From AC-37 sp036389295 (lineage in GTDB: Bacteria; Actinomycetota; Thermoleophilia; Solirubrobacterales; Thermoleophilaceae): 64,000 nucleotides of DNA. The stretch spans positions 1 through 64,000 of the forward strand of contig DASVQB010000004.1 of the NCBI GenBank assembly GCA_036389295.1, given 5' to 3'. A model generated the notes under the pieces. That model saw only the letters and a list, made by a program, of their open reading frames with translations, did not search any database and was not told the DNA's origin. Below are positions 27,522 through 34,888 of this stretch, piece by piece. A program made the position numbers and the translations under genes. Position 1 is the first letter of the stretch. Every line of letters starts with the position of its first letter.

Positions 27522-29095
27522 CCGAGCGCCGCAACCCGCCGATCGAGGAGCTCTACGCCCGCCGCTGGCGGATCTGGGCCGTCGCCATGACCGGCCTCTT
27601 CATGGCGCTGATCGACATCACGATCGTGAACATCACGATCCCGACGCTCCAGCGCGAGCTCGACGCCGGAGTCGACACCGTCTCGTGGGTGCTGAACGCC
27701 TACAACATGGTGTTCGCGGTGGTGCTGGTCTCGATGGGCCGGCTCGCCGACCAGTTCGGCCGCAAGCGGTTCTTCCTGCTCGGCCTCGGGCTGTTCACGG
27801 TCGGCTCGCTCCTCTGCGGGCTCGCCGGCTCGATCGACGCGCTGATCGCGTTCCGCGTCGTCCAGGGGCTCGGCGCCGGTGTGCTGGCCCCGCTCGCGCT
27901 GGCCCTCACCACGCTGATCTTCCCGCCGCAGCAGCGCGGGCTCGGGATCGCGCTGCTGGCCGTGGTGGCCAACGTCGCCGCCGCGATCGGCCCGCCGCTG
28001 GGCGGCCTGCTCCTCGAGGTGGCGAGCTGGCACTGGATCTTCCTCGTGAACGTCCCGATCGGCATGGCCGGGATCGCGATGGCGTACCGCGTGATGCCCG
28101 AGACCTACGACGTCGAGGCGGGCCGGCGGATCGACCTGGTGGGGATGGCGCTCCTCGGCGGCTCGGTCTTCGCGCTCACCTACGCGCTCGTCGAGGGCAA
28201 CGACCGCGGCTGGGGCTCGACGGCGATCGTCGGCCTGTTCGCCGCGTCCGCGGTCCTGGCCGCCGGGTTCGCCCTCTCGCAGCGCTACGGCCGCTACCCG
28301 ATGCTCACCCGCGGGCTCGTCCGCAACCGCCAGTTCGTGGGCGCGAGCGTCGCCTTCGTCCTGTTCGGGGTCGGGGTGATGGGCCAGCTGTTCATGATGG
28401 TGCTGCTCCTCACCGACCTGTGGGGCTACTCCCAGCTCGAGGCGGCGTTCGCGATCGCGCCGATCCCGTTCCTCGGCCTCTTGGTCGCGCCGCTGGTGGG
28501 CCGGCTGGCCGACCGCGTGCCGCCGCGCGTCCTCGGCATCCCGGCCATGCTCGGGATGGCCGGCGGGCTCGTGTGGCTCGCGTCGGCCCCGGCCGAGCCG
28601 CACTACCTCCACGTGCTGCCGGCGCTCGTGCTGACCGGCGCCTCGATGGGCGCGGGCTTCCCGGCGATCAACGTCGGGGCGATGGCGGCCGTCCGCGGGC
28701 CGGAGCTCGGCCTCGGCTCGGGGATCGTGAACATGTCGCGGCAGATCGGGTTCTCGGTCGGCGTGGCGCTGCTCGTGGCGGTGTTCACGGGGGCGATCGA
28801 CGACAACGTGGGGGAGGCCCGCGCGACGGCGGCCCGCGAGACCGCCGCCGCCGGCTACGCGCCGGGCGCCCGCGAGGGGCTGCTTCGGCGAGCGTTCACG
28901 AACCCGGCGGAGGACGGCCACCGGCAGCTCGATCCGCACAACGCCGTCGAGCGCCGCGTCGAGCGGCTCGCCGACGGCGCCGCGCGCGACGCGTTCGCCT
29001 CCGCGTTCCGGGTGGCGGGGCTCTGCGTCCTCCTCAGCGTGCCGTTCGCCCTCCTGATGCGCAGGCGGCCGTCGGACGCTCGCGGGGCGAGCTAG
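27518..29095 (+). CDS. MFS drug-type exporter, DHA2 (14-helix) family
   Basis: 525 residues with about 14 membrane segments. The DHA2 signature is clear: FMALIDITIVNITIPTLQ in helix 1, MGRLADQFGRKRFFLLGL between helices 2 and 3, and GLGAGVLAPLALALTTLIFP with GPPLGGLLLE (motif C) in helix 5. Members expel drugs or metabolites using the proton gradient. The substrate is unknown and no TetR/MarR regulator is adjacent. The GTG start overlaps the NUDIX stop. Confidence 0.92.
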   Translation: MTERRNPPIEELYARRWRIWAVAMTGLFMALIDITIVNITIPTLQRELDAGVDTVSWVLNAYNMVFAVVLVSMGRLADQFGRKRFFLLGLGLFTVGSLLCGLAGSIDALIAFRVVQGLGAGVLAPLALALTTLIFPPQQRGLGIALLAVVANVAAAIGPPLGGLLLEVASWHWIFLVNVPIGMAGIAMAYRVMPETYDVEAGRRIDLVGMALLGGSVFALTYALVEGNDRGWGSTAIVGLFAASAVLAAGFALSQRYGRYPMLTRGLVRNRQFVGASVAFVLFGVGVMGQLFMMVLLLTDLWGYSQLEAAFAIAPIPFLGLLVAPLVGRLADRVPPRVLGIPAMLGMAGGLVWLASAPAEPHYLHVLPALVLTGASMGAGFPAINVGAMAAVRGPELGLGSGIVNMSRQIGFSVGVALLVAVFTGAIDDNVGEARATAARETAAAGYAPGAREGLLRRAFTNPAEDGHRQLDPHNAVERRVERLADGAARDAFASAFRVAGLCVLLSVPFALLMRRRPSDARGAS

Positions 29096-29106
29096 GCTCC
29101 CGGGCG

Positions 29107-29469
29107 ATGAGCACCGCCGACACCCGTGCGCTGATCGAGAAGGCGGTCGGGCAGTTCCAGGAGGAGGTGCCGGCGCTCAGGCAGCTGAAGCTCGTGATCC
29201 GGCTGGAGCTGCGAGCCCGCGGCGGCGACGCCCCGGTGTGGCGGGTCGAGCTGCCCGGGCCCAGGGTCTCCCGGGACCCGGCCGGCGACGCCCGGGTCGA
29301 GATCGCCGTGCCGCGCTCGCACTTCAACGAGCTGGTCGAGGACGGCCGCCTCAAGCACTGGGTCGACGCGCACGAGAAGGGCCACGTGAGCGTGGCCGGC
29401 GACGCCGCGGTGGTCAAGCTGGTCGGCAACGTGATCCAGCGCAGGCTCGCCCGCGCCGGGTCACGCTAG
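29107..29469 (+). CDS. Small SCP2-like (sterol carrier domain) protein
   Basis: 120 residues. The pattern ARVEIAVPRSHFNELVEDG, then HEKGHVSVAGDAAVVKLVGN, resembles SCP2 lipid-binding domains: a beta sheet, then helices, with a G.v.v.GD..v..kl motif. The match is by eye. Lipid or acyl-CoA binding would fit the acyl-CoA genes nearby. It has an apparent leaderless promoter, TAGGCT (29093-29098), whose first three bases are the MFS stop codon, 8 bases before the ATG. It is convergent with the ferredoxin. Confidence 0.65.
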   Translation: MSTADTRALIEKAVGQFQEEVPALRQLKLVIRLELRARGGDAPVWRVELPGPRVSRDPAGDARVEIAVPRSHFNELVEDGRLKHWVDAHEKGHVSVAGDAAVVKLVGNVIQRRLARAGSR

Positions 29470-29488
29470 GCGCCGGCCGACGGCCGGC

Positions 29489-29731
29489 CTACTCGCCGCG
29501 CTCGAGCGCCGTGCCGTCGTACAGCTTGCGGACCCGCAGCTTGCCCGGCGGGGCCTCGCGGATGCAGAGCTCGCAGAGGACGCACTCGTCGAGGTTCTCC
29601 TCGACCACGTCGACGCGGCCCTCGCGCGCCGCGTAGATGTCCACCGGGCAGGCGTCCTCGAGCCGCTTGGCCAGGTCGGCGTCGCCCGCGATCGAGTCGT
29701 CCAGCTCGACGTCGATGAAGATGCCGGGCAT
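29489..29731 (-). CDS. 4Fe-4S ferredoxin-like protein
   Basis: 80 residues with one cluster: Cys50, Cys53 and Cys56 (DECVLCELCIREA), with the fourth ligand Cys28 in ACPVD. The order is circularly swapped relative to the usual CxxCxxC...CP but is known in small ferredoxins. Three of the four usual ligands of a second cluster are absent, so one cluster is expected. It is last in the operon after the acid-CoA ligase, 37 bases downstream of its alpha subunit, suggesting an electron-transfer partner for a linked CoA pathway. The partner is not visible. Confidence 0.83.
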   Translation of the reverse strand: MPGIFIDVELDDSIAGDADLAKRLEDACPVDIYAAREGRVDVVEENLDECVLCELCIREAPPGKLRVRKLYDGTALERGE

Positions 29732-29768
29732 CAGCCGCCTCGCTCCGGGGTGGGGTCGGGCGCGGGGC

Positions 29769-30683
29769 TCACGCGGCCAGCCGCTCCCGCATCAGGTCCG
29801 GGATCTCGGAGATCCCCTCGGCCACGGCGATGCCGGCCGACGCCAGCCGGGCGATCTTCTCGCTGGCCGTGTCCGCCTTGCCCTCGACGATCGTGCCGGC
29901 GTGGCCGAAGCTCATGCCGGGCATCTCGTCCATGAAGCGGCCCGCCATGAACGCGACGATCGGCAGCCGCGACCCGTTCTCCGTGACCCAGCGCGCCAGC
30001 TCGGCCTCCATGCGGCCGCCCGGCTCGGAGTAGATCACGATGCCCTCGGTCTGCTCGTCGGCCTCGAACAGCGGCATCAGCTCCGCGTAGGTCGAGCCGA
30101 TGATCGCGTCGCCGCCGATCGAGATCGCGGTCGAGACGCCGAGGCCGGCGGCGGTCAGCGTCGAGGAGATCTCGGTGGTCATCCCGCCGCTGCGCGACAT
30201 CACGCCGATCCTGCCGGGTTGGTACGCCTTCTGGGCGTCGCGCGCGGGGCCTCCGATCCCGCCCATCTTCGCCACGCCGGGACGGATGATGCCGAGGCAG
30301 TTCGGCCCGATGATGCGAGCGCCGCGGAGCCCGGCCAGCTCGACCATCTGCGCCACGTCGTAGCGCGGGATCCGCTCGGTGACGATCACGATCAGCCGGA
30401 TGCCGGCCTCGATCGCCTCGAACACGGCGTCGCGGGTGAAGGCGGGGGGGACGGTGACGACGGACCCGTCCGGCACGCTGCCGACCTCGTCCACGAGCTG
30501 GGCCACGGAGTCGTAGACGGGGACGCCGTGGACCTCGCGCCCCCGGCGGCCGGGGGTGACGCCCCCGACGATCCGGGAGCCGTAGTCGAGGCACTCCCGG
30601 GTCAGGTTCACCGCCTCGCGGCCGGTGATGCCCTGGACGATGAACGTCGTGTCCCGGTCGATCAGGTGCGATGCGCCGCTCAC
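29769..30683 (-). CDS. Acid-CoA ligase (ADP-forming) alpha subunit; SucD or malate thiokinase type
   Basis: 304 residues. The CoA-binding Rossmann part (FIVQGITGREAVNLT) and the ligase part with the phosphohistidine His261 (MSFGHAG) are both intact. The family makes succinyl-CoA or malyl-CoA with ATP. Sequence alone does not separate SucD from MtkB. The gene lies in the same operon as malyl-CoA lyase, which favours malate as substrate. The GTG start overlaps the beta-subunit stop by 4 bases. Confidence 0.9.
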   Translation of the reverse strand: MSGASHLIDRDTTFIVQGITGREAVNLTRECLDYGSRIVGGVTPGRRGREVHGVPVYDSVAQLVDEVGSVPDGSVVTVPPAFTRDAVFEAIEAGIRLIVIVTERIPRYDVAQMVELAGLRGARIIGPNCLGIIRPGVAKMGGIGGPARDAQKAYQPGRIGVMSRSGGMTTEISSTLTAAGLGVSTAISIGGDAIIGSTYAELMPLFEADEQTEGIVIYSEPGGRMEAELARWVTENGSRLPIVAFMAGRFMDEMPGMSFGHAGTIVEGKADTASEKIARLASAGIAVAEGISEIPDLMRERLAA

Positions 30684-31903
30684 GCCGCGGTCCCCTCGGC
30701 GGCGACCCCGATCTTCTCGACCGCCCGCTTGGCGGCCTCGTGCATCGACACGGAGCGGTCGTAGTACTCGACGCCGTACTTCTCGAGGATCTTGAAGCCC
30801 TCCTCCTCCCAGGCGCCCGGGATGCGGAAGACGGCGACCTTCTCGGCCGGGTCGTGGCCCAGCTCGAGGCAGGCCTTGATCACGCCGCGGGCCACGATGT
30901 CGACGCGGGTGTTCGAGACGATCGACATCATCACGGCGATCTTCTCGACGCCCGGCTTCTGGAGGACCAGCTTGGTGAGGTTGCAGGCCTTGGAGACGCT
31001 CGGGTTGCCGCCGATCTCGCAGTAGTTCGCGGGCCGGCCGCCGTGGCCCCGGACCGCGTCGAACAGCGTCAGCGAGCCGCCGCCCGCGCCGATCACGAGG
31101 CCGAGGTTGCCGTCGAACTCGGTCACGTTGCCGGCCACGCCGCGGTGGTCGACGGCGTCGATCTGCTCGCCCTTGATCTCGAAGTCGGTCGGCTCGCGGG
31201 CCTCGCGCGTCTCCTCGTCGCCGATCCCCAGCTCGGCCAGCAGCTCCTTCTGCCGCGGGCGGGCCTCGTTCTCCATGTCCATGTGGGCGTCGACCGCCGC
31301 GAACGAGCCGTCCTCGAGCTTGGCGAGCGGGTTGATCTCGGCCAGCGTCATGTCGTACTTCACGAACAGCCGGGCCAGCTTGGAGAGGATCGGCGTGAGG
31401 CGGTTCAGGTCCGAGCCGGTGATGCCGACCGAGGCGATCGCGTCCTTCGCCCGGAAGTCCATGTGGGGGAGGACGGTGGAGAAGTGCCCGCGGCCGATCC
31501 GGTCCGGATGCTGTTCGGCGACCTCCTCGATGTCGATCCCTCCCATGTCGCTGAAGACGAACGTGGGGAGCTTCCGTACGCCGTCGTAGATGACGCCGGC
31601 GTAGTACTCCTGCGCGATCGGGGCCTTCTCGGCGATCAGCACCCCGCGCGGCATGTGGCCGTTGATCTCGAGCTGGAGGATGTCCCGGGCGTGGGCCTCG
31701 GCCTCCTCGGGCGTGTCGGCGAACTTCACGCCGCCGGCCTTCATCCGGCCGCCGGTGAGGACCTGCGACTTGATGACGACGGGGCCGCCGATGTCGGCGG
31801 CCACCCGCTTGGCCTCCTCGGCGCTCGTGGCGAAGCCGTGTCCGGCCAGCGGGATGCCCTCCCTGGCCAGGATCTGGCGCGACTCGTACTCGAAGAACCT
31901 CAT
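30680..31903 (-). CDS. Acid-CoA ligase (ADP-forming) beta subunit; SucC or malate thiokinase type
   Basis: 407 residues, ATP-grasp fold followed by the CoA-ligase domain. Visible motifs are VIKSQVLTGGRMKAGGVKFA (nucleotide binding), AEINPLAKLEDG (metal site), and GAGGGSLTLFDAVRGHGGRP with ANYCEIGGNPS near the active site. The sequence departs from canonical SucC (start MRFFEYESRQILAREGIP). It pairs with the alpha subunit in one transcription unit and follows malyl-CoA lyase by 24 bases. Malate-CoA ligase activity is inferred from this neighbourhood; succinate-CoA ligase remains possible. Confidence 0.9.
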   Translation of the reverse strand: MRFFEYESRQILAREGIPLAGHGFATSAEEAKRVAADIGGPVVIKSQVLTGGRMKAGGVKFADTPEEAEAHARDILQLEINGHMPRGVLIAEKAPIAQEYYAGVIYDGVRKLPTFVFSDMGGIDIEEVAEQHPDRIGRGHFSTVLPHMDFRAKDAIASVGITGSDLNRLTPILSKLARLFVKYDMTLAEINPLAKLEDGSFAAVDAHMDMENEARPRQKELLAELGIGDEETREAREPTDFEIKGEQIDAVDHRGVAGNVTEFDGNLGLVIGAGGGSLTLFDAVRGHGGRPANYCEIGGNPSVSKACNLTKLVLQKPGVEKIAVMMSIVSNTRVDIVARGVIKACLELGHDPAEKVAVFRIPGAWEEEGFKILEKYGVEYYDRSVSMHEAAKRAVEKIGVAAEGTAA

Positions 31904-31927
31904 GCGGCGGCGCGGAACCCTATCGGG

Positions 31928-32977
31928 CTACAGCTCGTAGGCCTCGGCCAGCTCAGGGTCCTTCTTGGCGAGCATCTCGGCGAGCGAGACCATCACCTTG
32001 CACTGCTTCCAGGTGGCGTCGTCCTGCATCTTGCCGTCGATCATGTGGACGCCGCGGCCGTCGGGGATCGCCTCCAGCACCTTCTTGGCGAACAGGACCT
32101 CGTCCGCCGGCGGGCTGAACACCCGCTTGGCGATCTCGATCTGGGCCGGGTGCAGCGACCAGGCGCCGACGCACCCCAGCAGGAACGCCGCCCGGAACTG
32201 CGTCTCGCAGCCGCGGGTGTCCTTGATGTCCCCGTACGGGCCGTAGAAGGGGAGGATGCCGGCGGACGTGCAGGCGTCCACCATGCGGGCGATCGAGTAG
32301 TGCCACGGGTCCTGCTGGGCCGTCGGGCGCGGGGCGTCCGGGTCGTCGGGGCTCGGGTCCTCGATCACGCGGTAGGCGGGGTGCCCGCCGCCGACGCGGG
32401 TGGTCTTCATGCGCCGGAACGCGGCGAGGTCGGCCGGGCCGAAGCTCATGCCCTGCATGCGCGGGCTGGCGGTGGCGATCTCCTCCAGGTTCACCACGCC
32501 GAGCGAGGTCTCGAGGATGGCGTGGACGAGCAGCGGCCGCTCCAGGCCGGCCTTGGCCTCGAGCTGGGCCAGCAGGCGGTCGACGTAGTGGATGTCCCAC
32601 GGCCCCTCGACCTTGGGGACCATGATCACGTCGAGCTTGTGGCCGATCTCGGTGACGAGCGCGGTCAGGTCGTCGAGGACCCACGGGCTCTCGAGGCTGT
32701 TGACCCGCGTCCAGAGCTGGGTGTCGCCGAAGTCGACCTCCTTCGCGACCCGGACGAGCCCGTCGCGGGCCGCCTCCTTGCGGTCCGCCGGGATCGCGTC
32801 CTCCAGGTTCCCGAGCAGGACGTCGGCCTGCTTGGCCATGTCCGGGACCTTCGCGGCCATCTTCTCGTTGCTCGCGTCGAAGAAGTGGATCATCCGCGAG
32901 GGCCTGAACGGGATCTCGCGGGCCGGGTCGGGCGCGCCCAGGGCGAGCGGCTTGAAGAAGTCGCGGGGGTTCCTCAC
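31928..32977 (-). CDS. mcl: Malyl-CoA / beta-methylmalyl-CoA lyase (HpcH/HpaI-CitE superfamily)
   Basis: 349 residues, full length. The protein resembles characterised malyl-CoA lyases of Chloroflexus and Rhodobacter throughout: FYKPLAIGAP-like start (FFKPLALGAPDP), GNLEDAIP, VPKVEGPWDIHYVD, MKTTRVGGGHPAYRV, WHYSIARMVDAC, FYGPYGDIKD and the near-invariant MIDGKMQDDATWKQ. It cleaves malyl-CoA to acetyl-CoA and glyoxylate, and often methylmalyl-CoA to propionyl-CoA and glyoxylate. It is first in an operon with the acid-CoA ligase. A minus-strand TAGATT box (32988-32993) lies 10 bases before the GTG. Confidence 0.92.
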   Translation of the reverse strand: MRNPRDFFKPLALGAPDPAREIPFRPSRMIHFFDASNEKMAAKVPDMAKQADVLLGNLEDAIPADRKEAARDGLVRVAKEVDFGDTQLWTRVNSLESPWVLDDLTALVTEIGHKLDVIMVPKVEGPWDIHYVDRLLAQLEAKAGLERPLLVHAILETSLGVVNLEEIATASPRMQGMSFGPADLAAFRRMKTTRVGGGHPAYRVIEDPSPDDPDAPRPTAQQDPWHYSIARMVDACTSAGILPFYGPYGDIKDTRGCETQFRAAFLLGCVGAWSLHPAQIEIAKRVFSPPADEVLFAKKVLEAIPDGRGVHMIDGKMQDDATWKQCKVMVSLAEMLAKKDPELAEAYEL

Positions 32978-33062
32978 GGCGCGGAAAATCTAGCGTGGGC
33001 CGTCGCGTCCGCTCCGTCGCGGGCCGGCCGCCGCGGCGCGCCGGCTAGGATCGTCCGCACCC

Positions 33063-33632
33063 ATGGACCACAAGCTCGACACCGATCAGGCGACCCGGGA
33101 GGCCTCCGGCGCCCGCCAGTACGGCCGCTACCTCGAGGAGTTCGAGGTCGGCGCCGTCTACAAGCACTGGCCGGCCAAGACCGTCACCGAGTCGGACGAC
33201 CACCTGTTCTGCCTGATCACGATGAACCACCACCCGCTGCACGTCAACGACGTCTACGCGGCCGGGTCGCAGCAGGGCCGCAACGTCGTCGTGGGCCCGC
33301 TCGTCTACTCGCTGATGCTCGGCATGTCCGTCGGCGACGTGTCCGGCAAGGCGATCGCCAACCTCGCGACCGAGGAGCTCTCGCACCCGGCGCCGGTCTT
33401 CCACGGCGACACCCTGTTCGTCGAGAGCGAGGTGCTCGAGGTGCGGCCCTCGAAGTCGAAGCCCGACCGCGGGATCGTGAAGGTGAAGACCGACTGCTAC
33501 AAGCAGGACGGCACGCTCGTCGCGACCTTCAAGCGCTCGGTGCTGGTGCCGAAGCGGCCGGCGGGCGTCGACGCCTCCTCGGACGGCGCAGGCGCCGAGC
33601 GGTCCGAGCTCGCGCACAACCCGGACGGTTGA
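33063..33632 (+). CDS. MaoC-like hydratase/dehydratase
   Basis: 189 residues with a single hot-dog domain: the start GRYLEEFEVGAVYKHWPAKTVTESD and the hydratase motif TMNHHPLHVNDVYA with its Asp/His pair, then VVVGPLVYSL. MaoC proteins hydrate enoyl-CoA thioesters, including mesaconyl-CoA to beta-methylmalyl-CoA. Standing divergently beside malyl-CoA lyase, a mesaconyl-CoA-hydratase-like role is attractive but unproven. A TAGGAT box (33046-33051) lies 11 bases before the ATG. A tandem 18-base repeat begins 4 bases after the stop. Confidence 0.85.
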   Translation: MDHKLDTDQATREASGARQYGRYLEEFEVGAVYKHWPAKTVTESDDHLFCLITMNHHPLHVNDVYAAGSQQGRNVVVGPLVYSLMLGMSVGDVSGKAIANLATEELSHPAPVFHGDTLFVESEVLEVRPSKSKPDRGIVKVKTDCYKQDGTLVATFKRSVLVPKRPAGVDASSDGAGAERSELAHNPDG

Positions 33633-33635
33633 GCC

Positions 33636-33745
33636 GGGCGACCGGGCCGCGCCGGGCGACCGGGCCGCGCCGGGCGACGGGGCCGCGCCGGGCGACGGGG
33701 CCGCGCCGGGCGACGCGGTCGCGCCGCGGGTGACCGGGCCGCGCC
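33636..33745 (+). repeat. Tandem 18-base GC repeat (five to six units)
   Basis: GGGCGACCGGGCCGCGCC repeats from 33636 in steps of 18 bases, five units to 33725 with a few C/G and A/T changes, then a degenerate sixth. It follows the MaoC gene directly. No protein-like reading frame uses it. Confidence 0.85.
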
Positions 33746-33855
33746 GCTACGCGGTGCTCCGGGGCAAGATCGCGCCCAGGGGGCGAAAGGGCTTCGAATC
33801 CGGCCTCCCCGGTGGTACGGTGGGCATGCACGGAAGCATGCGAGAGGGGAACGAA

Positions 33856-34824
33856 GTGGACGAGCGTGAGCAGGCACCCCTGGGTGGAGGCGAGCACGAG
33901 CTGGCCTCGGAGGTGTCCGAGCGGATCCGCGCGATCATCAGCTCGGCGGAGGCGGCCGCGAACGCGCTGCGGCACGAGGCCGAGCAGCGTGCGCAGGTCC
34001 GGCGCCGGGTGGCCGAGGAGGAGGCGAGGCGCGTCCTGGACGACGCCAGGCGCGAGGCCGCGGAGCTCCTCGCCGAGCGCGTCCGCCGCATCGCGGAGCT
34101 GAGCGACGCGGTGGTGGAGCGCGGCGAGCGCATAATCGTGCAGCTCGACCAGGCCGACGACGTGCGCCGCAAGCTCGAGGGCCTCGCCGGGGCGCTCGGC
34201 GAGACGGCCGAGCGGCTGGCCGCGGAGCTGTCCGAGGGCGGCGTGCGGCCGTCCGAGGGCGACGAGCCGGCGCTGGCCGAGGCGGACGAGCCCACGGCGG
34301 CGGCCGAGCCGGCGGCAGGCGAGCCGGCGACGGCGATGGACGAGCCCGAGGCGGTGACTTCGGACGAGCCAACGGCGGCGGCGGACGAGCCCGCGGCTTC
34401 GGACGAGCCCGCGGCGGCTTCGCCCGCGGCGGCGGCTTCGGACGAGCACGCGCCGGCGGCGGACGAGGTCGCCCCCGCCGAGGACTCCGAGCCGGACGGG
34501 CCCGTCGCAGTCGCGGACGAGCCCACAGCGGCCGACGAGCCCACCGGCGGCACCGCCGAGCGGACGCCGGTCGTGCGCCTGGCCGACGAGCTCGCCGCGG
34601 CCGACCCGGTCGACGACGGCGCCGACCGCGGCGCCCCCGACGAGCAGCTCGGCGCGCGGCTCGTGGCGCTCCAGATGGCGGTCGCGGGCGGGAACCGCGG
34701 CGAGGTCGAGGCGCACCTGCGCCGCAACTTCGACGTGAGCGACCTCGGCGCGATCCTCGACGACGTTTTCGGGCACGGCACGGACGCCGCCCAGCAGGTC
34801 GGCCAGGCCGGCCCCGCCGCGTAG
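33856..34824 (+). CDS. Coiled-coil protein with long acidic DEP-repeat linker
   Basis: 322 residues. The N-terminal 120 residues form a long charged coiled coil (SERIRAIISSAEAAANALRHEAEQRAQVRRR onward), in the manner of DivIVA/GpsB-like or tail-anchor scaffolds, though no DivIVA membrane motif is present. A low-complexity Ala/Glu/Asp/Pro stretch with repeated DEPTAA/DEPAAA units covers about residues 135-255. The last 50 residues (ALQMAVAGGNRGEVEAHLRRNFDV) look folded and conserved. A scaffolding role is a guess. The GTG start was chosen for the GAGAGGGG site 6 bases upstream. Confidence 0.7.
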   Translation: MDEREQAPLGGGEHELASEVSERIRAIISSAEAAANALRHEAEQRAQVRRRVAEEEARRVLDDARREAAELLAERVRRIAELSDAVVERGERIIVQLDQADDVRRKLEGLAGALGETAERLAAELSEGGVRPSEGDEPALAEADEPTAAAEPAAGEPATAMDEPEAVTSDEPTAAADEPAASDEPAAASPAAAASDEHAPAADEVAPAEDSEPDGPVAVADEPTAADEPTGGTAERTPVVRLADELAAADPVDDGADRGAPDEQLGARLVALQMAVAGGNRGEVEAHLRRNFDVSDLGAILDDVFGHGTDAAQQVGQAGPAA

Positions 34825-34827
34825 CTT

Positions 34828-34871
34828 CGCTGAAGGGTTTACGGACCCATAGGGCGGTAAATCCTTCAGCG
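34828..34871. terminator. Bidirectional terminator between convergent genes
   Basis: CGCTGAAGGGTTTAC (34828-34842) pairs with GTAAATCCTTCAGCG (34857-34871) over 15 pairs with one G-T. The 14-base loop is flanked by A- and T-containing arm ends. It sits 3 bases after the coiled-coil stop and 18 before the NHL-gene stop, so it can serve both strands. Confidence 0.8.
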
Positions 34872-34888
34872 AGCGTCGAGAGGGGCGC

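Noticed and set aside
29769..31903. Ligase genes as ordinary TCA-cycle sucCD
   Set aside because: Not excluded, but the shared operon with malyl-CoA lyase and the divergent beta-subunit sequence make malate thiokinase at least as likely, so no symbol was assigned.
30671..33733. Long plus-strand open frame opposite the malyl-CoA lyase operon
   Set aside because: Low-complexity composition and antisense to four well-supported genes.
33636..33745. 18-base repeats as a CRISPR array
   Set aside because: Units are contiguous with no spacers, and no cas genes are present.
33785..33815. TTCGAATCC resembling a tRNA T-loop
   Set aside because: No matching acceptor, D or anticodon arms could be folded upstream.
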